A stretch of 16,140 nucleotides of DNA from Phascolarctobacterium sp. (GTDB lineage Bacteria; Bacillota; Negativicutes; Acidaminococcales; Acidaminococcaceae): NCBI GenBank assembly GCA_003150755.1, contig QAMT01000016.1, positions 1 through 16,140 of the forward strand, written 5' to 3'. Each line of letters opens with the position of its first letter. Position 1 is the first letter of the stretch. The notes beneath the pieces were generated by a model. The model was not told the DNA's origin and searched no databases. It saw only the letters and a list, made by a program, of their open reading frames with translations. Positions 6,134 through 12,061 of the stretch are shown here, piece by piece. A program made the translations under genes and the position numbers.

Positions 6134-7366
6134 CTAATCTCTCTTAAAAATATCTCGTGTGTATACTTTTTCTTTTACATCGTCCAGACTACTATCATAT
6201 CTGTTGGCGACAATTGCCTGGCTTTGTTTCTTAAATTCTTCCAGATCATTGACTACTTTACTTCCGAAGAATGTTGTACCATTTTCCAGTGTTGGCTCGT
6301 AGATAATTACCGTTGCTCCTTTTGCTTTGATACGCTTCATAACTCCCTGAATAGATGACTGACGGAAGTTATCGGAATTAGATTTCATTGTAAGACGGTA
6401 AACGCCTACGACTACTTCTTTTTCTTTACTTGCATCGTAATCATCATTAGCCTCATAAGCACCTGTCATCTCTAACACATGTTCTGCAATGTAATCTTTT
6501 CTTGTTCGGTTAGATTCTACGATTGCAGTCATCATGTTCTGTGGGACATCCTCATAATTTGCCAAAAGCTGCTTTGTATCTTTCGGCAGACAATAACCAC
6601 CATAGCCAAAAGACGGGTTGTTATAATGACTTCCGATTCGTGGATCCAGACATACACCATCAATAATCTGCTTCGTATCCAGCCCTTTCATCTCTGCATA
6701 AGTATCCAGCTCATTAAAGTAAGATACACGCAGTGCCAGATATGTATTGGCAAACAACTTCACGGCCTCTGCCTCAGTGAATCCCATAATCAGAGTATCA
6801 ATGTCTTCTTTTATTGCACCTTCCTGTAATAATCCGGCAAATGTATTCGCTGCTTTGACAAGTCTTGCATTCTCCACATCTGTTCCAACAATGATACGTG
6901 ATGGATACAGATTATCATAGAGCGCCTTAGACTCTCTTAAGAACTCTGGGCTGAAAATGATATTATCGCAATGAAATTTTTCTCGAATGCTTGCCGTATA
7001 GCCTACCGGGATTGTAGATTTGATCACCATAATCGCATCCGGATTATACTCAATAACTAATTTAATAACAGCTTCTACCGCTGATGTATCAAAGAAATTC
7101 TTTTTAGAATCGTAATTTGTCGGTGCTGCGATTACAACAAATTCTGCATCTTTATATGCTGATTTCGCATCTAATGTTGCTGTCAGATTTAAATCTTTCT
7201 CTGCCAGATATTTTTCAATATAATCATCTTGAATTGGTGACTTCTTCTGATTGATCAATTCCACCTTTTCCGGGATAATATCTACTGCCCATACCTCATT
7301 GTGCTGTGCCAATAATGTCGCAATTGATAATCCTACATATCCTGTTCCTGCTACTGCAATCTTCAT
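6134..7366 (-). CDS. ugd: UDP-glucose 6-dehydrogenase
   Basis: This 410-aa protein oxidises UDP-glucose to UDP-glucuronate with two NAD+, in the cytoplasm. The N-terminal Rossmann motif is AGTGYVGLS (6-14) with acidic VDI at 28-30. KSTIPVG (116-122), SPEFLRES (139-146), the central dimerisation helix with KLFANTYLALRVSYFNELD (203-221) and the catalytic cysteine C259 in GYGGYCLPKDTKQL are all present. A C-terminal UDP-binding domain completes it; length is usual for the short UGD class. AGGAG precedes the ATG by about 11 nt. It follows the nucleotidyltransferase after 54 nt and ends the operon before a terminator. Its product is the substrate of the epimerase encoded upstream. A related UDP-N-acetyl-hexosamine dehydrogenase is less likely given that partner. 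Confidence 0.92.
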   Translation of the reverse strand: MKIAVAGTGYVGLSIATLLAQHNEVWAVDIIPEKVELINQKKSPIQDDYIEKYLAEKDLNLTATLDAKSAYKDAEFVVIAAPTNYDSKKNFFDTSAVEAVIKLVIEYNPDAIMVIKSTIPVGYTASIREKFHCDNIIFSPEFLRESKALYDNLYPSRIIVGTDVENARLVKAANTFAGLLQEGAIKEDIDTLIMGFTEAEAVKLFANTYLALRVSYFNELDTYAEMKGLDTKQIIDGVCLDPRIGSHYNNPSFGYGGYCLPKDTKQLLANYEDVPQNMMTAIVESNRTRKDYIAEHVLEMTGAYEANDDYDASKEKEVVVGVYRLTMKSNSDNFRQSSIQGVMKRIKAKGATVIIYEPTLENGTTFFGSKVVNDLEEFKKQSQAIVANRYDSSLDDVKEKVYTRDIFKRD

Positions 7367-7420
7367 GACTTTTATTTCTCCTTTTACATACCTTTTATAT
7401 TTTTCTCAGGTAATATGCAC

Positions 7421-8167
7421 CTATGCCTGGTTCTTCATAATCTCCTGCACCGCATCATAGCTGGCACGGTCTCCAATATCATGTCTTTTTCCACTCATCG
7501 TCCATGCATAGACATCTGTCTGATGGCTGAGCCATGCTGCGAAACTTCCCGGTGCATCTGTACTGCAACCAGCTTTAATTGCCTCGTCGATCCGTGCCAC
7601 ATCTTCTTCTCGATAACAATAAAACGGCGGCACTGCCAAATTCCCCTTCGGCACCTCTGGTTTTTCTTCATAAGAAATAATTTTGTCTTCTGCATCTTTT
7701 ACAATAATTGCCGTCTTCTGCTGCCGCTTCAAATCATTTTCCTCATGACACATCACACACGGCGCCTGCTTTTTCTGGCTAAACTGAATGAACTCACGGA
7801 ACGAGAAATCTAAAAGGTTATCTCCTGCAATTACAAGAAAACTCTCTCCACTTCTCCCTTTTATAGCCTCCAGCGCAACCTGGATATCCTTCACTGCCCC
7901 AAGTCTGTGCTCATTATCCGTAGAACCATCATCCACAAGAATTACCGGCTTTTTATAATTTAAAGTCTCTTTCCAACCTTCAAAATATCCAATAAATTTG
8001 TGATTACTTACAATCACATATCCCGTAATCTCTTCCTGCTCTTCCAAGTCATCTAAAAGCCAGTTCAAAATCGGCTTCTCATTCACCGGAAGCAGCGGCT
8101 TCGGAAAATTCTCTGTCAACGGGTACAATCTCGTAGCATACCCAGCTGCTAAAACAATTGCTATCAT
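7421..8167 (-). CDS. Sugar-1-phosphate nucleotidyltransferase (NTP_transferase family)
   Basis: The protein begins MIAIVLAAGYATRLYPLTENFPKPLLPV, split as LAAGYATRLYPLT and FPKPLLPV, the NTP-binding loop and the substrate lysine motif of the NTP_transferase family. The usual GxGTR glycine is alanine (GYATR), as in choline-phosphate and some sugar-phosphate uridylyl/cytidylyltransferases. VDDGSTDNEHRLGAVKDI (about 82-99), AGDNLLDFSF (metal-binding Asp) and YEEKPEVPKGN are present. It would join a sugar-1-phosphate to NTP giving an NDP-sugar and pyrophosphate. Exact substrate cannot be read, but the neighbouring GHMP kinase and uronate enzymes suggest uronate- or hexose-1-phosphate. I chose the ATG at 8165-8167 (248 aa); a TTG four codons upstream touches the AGAGG Shine-Dalgarno. 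A REP-like hairpin lies just upstream. Confidence 0.85.
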   Translation of the reverse strand: MIAIVLAAGYATRLYPLTENFPKPLLPVNEKPILNWLLDDLEEQEEITGYVIVSNHKFIGYFEGWKETLNYKKPVILVDDGSTDNEHRLGAVKDIQVALEAIKGRSGESFLVIAGDNLLDFSFREFIQFSQKKQAPCVMCHEENDLKRQQKTAIIVKDAEDKIISYEEKPEVPKGNLAVPPFYCYREEDVARIDEAIKAGCSTDAPGSFAAWLSHQTDVYAWTMSGKRHDIGDRASYDAVQEIMKNQA

Positions 8168-8186
8168 AATATTACTCAACCTCTTT

Positions 8187-8215
8187 TTAAGAAAATCTTA
8201 AGAGGGTCTGACCCC
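8187..8215. repeat. REP-like double hairpin, copy B
   Basis: TTAAGA-AAA-TCTTAA (8187-8201) is followed by GGGTC-T-GACCC (8204-8214). Orientation and order equal copy A at 1649-1677; the first loop is AAA rather than TTT, and the second arm pair is 5 bp instead of 6. It fills the 48-nt gap between epimerase stop and nucleotidyltransferase start, so the transcript could fold it and tune the downstream gene. Site type inferred from the shared structure. Confidence 0.65.
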
Positions 8216-9304
8216 CTATTTATAAAATTCCGCATACCACTGTGCAAATTTTCTTAAGCCTTCTCGCAGGCTTGTCTGTGGTTTAAATCCAAAGTCTTCT
8301 TCTAATGCTGTGGTATCTGCGTATGTTACCGGCACATCTCCCGGCTGCATTGGTACTAATTTTTTGTGCGCGTCAAAATCATAATCTTCCGGAAGTACGC
8401 CTGCGCTGATCAGTTCCTGTTGTAAAATGTCTACGAATTCCAGTAAATTTTCCGGATGACTGTTTCCGATATTGTAAACTGCATAAGGTGGAATCGGTAA
8501 CCCGTCCTCGCCATTTTTCTTCTCCGGAGCTGCCTGCATTACGCGCTTTACTCCCTCTACAATATCATCTACATATGTAAAATCCCGCTTGCAATTTCCA
8601 TAATTAAAAATCTGAATCGTATCTCCGGCGCGAAGTTTATTTGTAAATCCGAAATATGCCATATCCGGTCTTCCTGCCGGTCCGTAAACTGTAAAGAACC
8701 GAAGCCCTGTCGACGGGATGTTATATAGCTTGCTATATGCATGTGCCATCAACTCATTGGATTTCTTTGTAGCTGCATATAAAGAAACCGGGTTGTCTAC
8801 TTTGTCTTCTGTCGCATATGGCACCTTTTTGTTGCTTCCATATACAGAGGAGGATGAAGCATAAACCAAATGCTCCACTCCATTAGCTCCGTCATCATAA
8901 GAATGACGGCAAGCCTCCAAAATGTTATAAAATCCTATCAGATTGGACTCAATATATACATCTGGATTTGTAATTGAGTAGCGTACCCCTGCCTGAGCTG
9001 CAAGATTTACAACAACTGCCGGCTTATCCTCTGCAAATATCCGATCAATCAGCGCTTTGTCTGCAATGGATCCTTTGATAAATTTCCAAGTAGAACTTTC
9101 CTGCTTTCCTACCAGTTCTTCTATCTGGGTCAGACGATACTCTTTAATAGACACATCATAGTAATCATTCATATTATCGATTCCTACAATATGTACCGGA
9201 TGTACCTCCCGCAAAAGCTCCATAACAAGATTCGATCCAATAAATCCAGCAGCACCGGTTACTAAAATCACTTTATTCTCTAATGACACATTTTTTTCTT
9301 TCAT
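8216..9304 (-). CDS. UDP-glucuronate 4-epimerase (NAD-dependent epimerase/dehydratase)
   Basis: This extended SDR enzyme interconverts UDP-glucuronate and UDP-galacturonate. GAAGFIGSNL (17-26, GxxGxxG) binds NAD, LAAQAGVRYS (101-110) and the catalytic pair Y176/K180 in LYAATKKSNE follow, with ASSSSVYG (149-156) supplying the serine. TVYGPAGRPDMAYFGF (205-220) contains the GRPDMA signature of UDP-glucuronate 4-epimerases (CapI/plant GAE type), not typical of GalE. The start at 9302-9304 (MKEKNVSLENK, 362 aa) has AAAGG 7 nt upstream; a longer frame from 9334 has poor initiation context. A TATAAT lies 47 nt upstream. It is first in a run of three genes with the nucleotidyltransferase and ugd, so glucose can be taken to UDP-GalA. 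Confidence 0.9.
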   Translation of the reverse strand: MKEKNVSLENKVILVTGAAGFIGSNLVMELLREVHPVHIVGIDNMNDYYDVSIKEYRLTQIEELVGKQESSTWKFIKGSIADKALIDRIFAEDKPAVVVNLAAQAGVRYSITNPDVYIESNLIGFYNILEACRHSYDDGANGVEHLVYASSSSVYGSNKKVPYATEDKVDNPVSLYAATKKSNELMAHAYSKLYNIPSTGLRFFTVYGPAGRPDMAYFGFTNKLRAGDTIQIFNYGNCKRDFTYVDDIVEGVKRVMQAAPEKKNGEDGLPIPPYAVYNIGNSHPENLLEFVDILQQELISAGVLPEDYDFDAHKKLVPMQPGDVPVTYADTTALEEDFGFKPQTSLREGLRKFAQWYAEFYK

Positions 9305-9350
9305 GATATTACCTTTCCCACACATTATGTGCATTTTTTGTCACTGTTCC

Positions 9351-9379
9351 ATTATAGTACATATATGATATCTTTTCTA
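9351..9379 (-). promoter_or_regulatory. Candidate promoter of the epimerase-nucleotidyltransferase-ugd operon
   Basis: TATAAT (9351-9356, minus strand) is 47 nt before the chosen epimerase start. Seventeen nt further is TAGAAA (9374-9379), a weak -35 match. The -10 is clear, the -35 is not. Confidence 0.45.
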
Positions 9380-9415
9380 TATCAAGAAGTTTCTTTTCTC
9401 TTTTTCTTAACTGTT

Positions 9416-9430
9416 TGACAGATTCTGTCA
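9416..9430. promoter_or_regulatory. 15-bp inverted repeat upstream of the epimerase promoter
   Basis: TGACAGA-T-TCTGTCA has perfect 7-bp arms around one base. It lies in the 207-nt gap between kinase and epimerase genes, about 60 nt upstream of the TATAAT. Size and symmetry suit a dimeric regulator's operator; no regulator gene is adjacent, so the role is inferred. Confidence 0.4.
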
Positions 9431-9439
9431 CATATAATA

Positions 9440-9464
9440 AGGCAGGTAATACAACTTCCTGCCT
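9440..9464 (-). terminator. Hairpin terminator after the GHMP kinase
   Basis: A GC-rich 7-bp stem, AGGCAGG with CCTGCCT, closes an 11-nt loop, about 48 nt past the kinase stop. The following minus-strand bases TTATTATAT form only an interrupted T-tract, so it is a moderate terminator. It separates the kinase transcript from the next operon. Confidence 0.55.
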
Positions 9465-9511
9465 CGCTCAATATTCTAACCTTTGTTTCTTTAATTACGT
9501 ATATATATCTA

Positions 9512-10690
9512 CTAAAGTCTCACTCCATCTGCACTCTCACATACATATGCAGAATATCTTCCTTCTAACTCTGGAAATGCTTTCAAATATTCTTCTGTGA
9601 CTTTCGCTTTAATGTCTTCTACCTTTTCCGGATCAACAAGAGCCATACAACACCCTTTGAATCCTGCCCCTGAGAAACGTCCACCGTAAATGCCATCTGT
9701 ATTCCACATGATTTCATATAATTTTTTCAGTTCATCACAGCCACATTCATAACTGTATATAGAAGACTTTCCACTTTCAAATACAAGCTGTCCATAACCT
9801 TCCAAATCACCTTTTCGCCACAACTCGGCTCCTTTTTCTGCCCGTGCAAATTCGCTGTAGTAATGTTCCGCACGTCTGCGCCATAGCTCTGGCAAATGAT
9901 CCTTATAAGCCTCGAATACTTCATACGGCACATCACGTAATCTTGTATCTGCAAATGTTCCATAATCCATGCCAGCATATCCCATCAACGCATACGCTGC
10001 CGCCTTACATTCATCCTGACGCAGGTTATATTTTGAATTCTTCAGCGAACGCTCCAGACCAGAAAAGAAAATCGCAATCTTATACGGCTTCATACTCTGA
10101 CTGGTCGGGATCAACTCATAGCTGTCATCCTTCGTATCCAGATACAGAAGATGATTCTTTTTAGAAAGCACTTCACAGCTCTGGTCCAGCTTACCGCAAG
10201 ACACTCCTACATACTGATTCTCCGCTGCCTTTGCAGTTAATATAAGTTCCATCGGCTCCAGATGAATATCATTCACCTTACATAATGCTGACAAAAAGCA
10301 GATAATAACTGACGCTGAGGAAGACAGTCCACCAATCGGAAGACTCCCTTCAATCACACCAGACAATCCTATCTTCAACCGATACTTTTCTCCTAACATC
10401 TTAGCTGCACCACGAAGATGATCCGCCCAATCTCCCTGCTTCTCCTCCGGCACTGCATTTACAAAAAACTGCGCACGCTTCGGAAAATTCAAAGACTGTA
10501 ATTCAATGATACCATTCTGCTTCGGATGGTAAGCCATATGTATTCCTTTATCAATCGCAAGACCATTGATCTTACCGTACTGGTGATCGATATGCGCTCC
10601 TAATGGGCTTATTCGATAAGGGCAAAATGCCACATCAAACGGTTCCTGATGGTATAATCCCTCGTATACCTCTACACATTTCATTTTCAT
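9512..10690 (-). CDS. GHMP sugar kinase, galacturonokinase-like (galactokinase family)
   Basis: This 392-aa GHMP kinase has the three family motifs: CPYRISPLGAHIDHQYG (23-39), PIGGLSSSASV (118-128) for ATP phosphate, and GGRFSGAGFKGC (336-347), plus catalytic Asp169 in CGKLDQS. In true galactokinases motif 1 reads GRVNLIGEHTDYNGG; here Glu is replaced by Ala and Thr-Asp-Tyr by Ile-Asp-His. The same GAHIDHQ appears in plant galacturonic-acid 1-kinase, as I recall it. A role phosphorylating D-galacturonate to GalA-1-phosphate is therefore proposed, supported by neighbouring UDP-uronate genes; general annotation pipelines would say galactokinase. AGGA lies about 5 nt before the ATG; a second ATG two codons on is possible. 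No galT, galE or galM is visible beside it, unlike in Leloir operons. Confidence 0.8.
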   Translation of the reverse strand: MKMKCVEVYEGLYHQEPFDVAFCPYRISPLGAHIDHQYGKINGLAIDKGIHMAYHPKQNGIIELQSLNFPKRAQFFVNAVPEEKQGDWADHLRGAAKMLGEKYRLKIGLSGVIEGSLPIGGLSSSASVIICFLSALCKVNDIHLEPMELILTAKAAENQYVGVSCGKLDQSCEVLSKKNHLLYLDTKDDSYELIPTSQSMKPYKIAIFFSGLERSLKNSKYNLRQDECKAAAYALMGYAGMDYGTFADTRLRDVPYEVFEAYKDHLPELWRRRAEHYYSEFARAEKGAELWRKGDLEGYGQLVFESGKSSIYSYECGCDELKKLYEIMWNTDGIYGGRFSGAGFKGCCMALVDPEKVEDIKAKVTEEYLKAFPELEGRYSAYVCESADGVRL

Positions 10691-10855
10691 AATTATCCTA
10701 CCTTTAATTTATCAAATCTTTGCATGGTGTAAGCTCCACCATGTAATATGTACCTTAATGTTCATTCCCTCTTGACTGCTCTATAATATCATAACTCAAC
10801 ATAACATTTTAGGAATATTTCCATGTAAAATATTTTTTTTGGGAATATCATACTA

Positions 10856-11887
10856 TTATAAATTACTCACTTGATCTATTAACTTTCGTACTTGATCAAA
10901 TGTATCTTCATTTTCTCGAAAAGCAACTGTACAATTATGCTCCGGATATGTATCTAGCTCTCCTTTTCTAACGCTATAATTTTCAATCCTATTCTTAGTT
11001 CCACTATAACGCAATGTATAATTTTGATTTGTATAATCATAATAATTTAAATCAATGTATCGTGTATTAGATACAACTGTTTCATTTCCAAATTTTTTCT
11101 TTACATATTTATTCATATATTTAAAAGCTTCATCATGATTAAATCCCGTATTGCATACTTCATAATCTAATGTTGCACCTTTATCATACATATTAACTTG
11201 TCCATTTTTTTCCTTGCTCAAAAAAACAAATCTAACATCATATTCTTTTCCTTCATGAAAAAAAGTATATTTTTCATATCCCCGCATTTTTACGTAAGCT
11301 GCTATTCCATTCTCAAGTCGTATATTATACCTACTCTTTTCTTCAGTATTATCAGAATTTACTACAAACATCGGTGATGCTTCATATTCATTATTTCCCT
11401 GTAATCCCCCATGATTTTGTAAAAAATTCTGAGTCATACTTACCATCATTACAACACCAAATGCCACATAAACAAATCTTCTTTTTTGACAATTATTTTT
11501 ATTTCTTGCTATTAGAACTGTCTGATTCATAATGTATTCCACTGCATCACATACCATGCTTTGATTATAAGCAGATATTGACATCTTGGAACAAACTAGA
11601 TTTAATCTTTCTTCCTTTATCACATTTTCATCTAGATTTCTGTCATAGACTTTCTTCATAATCCTCTCTAAAGTGTTATTTTTTAACAACACCTGACATA
11701 ATTGATCATAAAACGGTTCTCTTCCATATTTTTTTAATACCATTTCTTCTAAATCTTTTTGATATTTTTTTGTGATAAATTTTCTTTCTACTTTATTAAT
11801 TTGTCTCCTTACAGAATTCTCTAATAAATAATCAACTACCTTTTCTTCAATATATTGTATAATTTCATCTATCCAATAAACTCTCAT
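10856..11887 (-). CDS. 343-aa single-pass membrane protein with N-terminal helical adaptor-like region
   Basis: The family is not recognised. Residues 1-130 are helical and charged (WIDEIIQYIEEKVVDYLLEN at the start, split by V17; FYDQLCQVLLKNNTLERIMKKVY at 59-81; VCDAVEYIMNQ at 112-122). A basic QKRR precedes one membrane helix (138-155, FVYVAFGVVMMVSMTQNF), predicting N-inside. The remaining ~185 residues would be outside, rich in Tyr, Asn and Lys with probable beta strands (IAAYVKMRGYEKYTFF; YTLRYSG), and hold two cysteines. The N-terminal region resembles that of the 432-aa protein at 3941-5239. GGAG precedes the ATG by about 6 nt. It is the last gene of the KAP operon, 9 nt after the 54-aa ORF, suggesting a membrane sensor or effector partner of the NTPase. 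Confidence 0.65.
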   Translation of the reverse strand: MRVYWIDEIIQYIEEKVVDYLLENSVRRQINKVERKFITKKYQKDLEEMVLKKYGREPFYDQLCQVLLKNNTLERIMKKVYDRNLDENVIKEERLNLVCSKMSISAYNQSMVCDAVEYIMNQTVLIARNKNNCQKRRFVYVAFGVVMMVSMTQNFLQNHGGLQGNNEYEASPMFVVNSDNTEEKSRYNIRLENGIAAYVKMRGYEKYTFFHEGKEYDVRFVFLSKEKNGQVNMYDKGATLDYEVCNTGFNHDEAFKYMNKYVKKKFGNETVVSNTRYIDLNYYDYTNQNYTLRYSGTKNRIENYSVRKGELDTYPEHNCTVAFRENEDTFDQVRKLIDQVSNL

Positions 11888-11896
11888 GTACTCTCC

Positions 11897-12061
11897 TCAT
11901 ATACTTAATCTGACCAAACACTTATCAAACGATTCCTTTGAAAAAATGTATACCTTCCCTATTATTTTTTCCATATGTTTCTCATCCTGCTTAATCCGTT
12001 CAAGCCACCTGCAATAGTGGCTTTTGTCATAGTAATTACATACTTTTTCGTTTTCTATCAT
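11897..12061 (-). CDS. 54-aa small protein overlapping the KAP NTPase gene
   Basis: An ATG at 12059-12061 opens a frame of 54 codons ending in TGA at 11897-11899. It overlaps the last 26 nt of the KAP gene in another frame and ends 9 nt before the next ATG, so it fills an otherwise empty 148-nt gap exactly. The product starts MIENEKVCNYYDKSHYC, continues with WLERIKQDEKHMEKI and ends CLVRLSI; it is charged, with three cysteines and a likely central helix. The Shine-Dalgarno is weak (AAAAGATAGAGT), consistent with translational coupling to the upstream gene. No family is recognised. Evidence is packing and uninterrupted frame only; there is no homology support. Confidence 0.5.
   Translation of the reverse strand: MIENEKVCNYYDKSHYCRWLERIKQDEKHMEKIIGKVYIFSKESFDKCLVRLSI

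Noticed and set aside
7495..7695. A 66-codon minus-strand frame inside the nucleotidyltransferase gene
   Set aside because: It is an out-of-frame shadow of a well conserved enzyme and has no start signal.
10812..10850. GGAATAT repeated near an AT-rich run, as a terminator for the 343-aa gene
   Set aside because: The copies are direct, not inverted, and the local palindrome has only 4-bp arms, so no convincing hairpin on the minus strand.
12002..12023. AAGCCAC/GTGGCTT hairpin as terminator of the KAP gene
   Set aside because: On the minus strand no T-run follows, and the stem lies within the 54-aa frame.
11959..12027. A 22-codon frame starting MTKATIAGGLNG in the gap after the KAP gene
   Set aside because: Too short and lies inside the 54-codon frame, which fits the gap better and ends at the next ribosome binding site.
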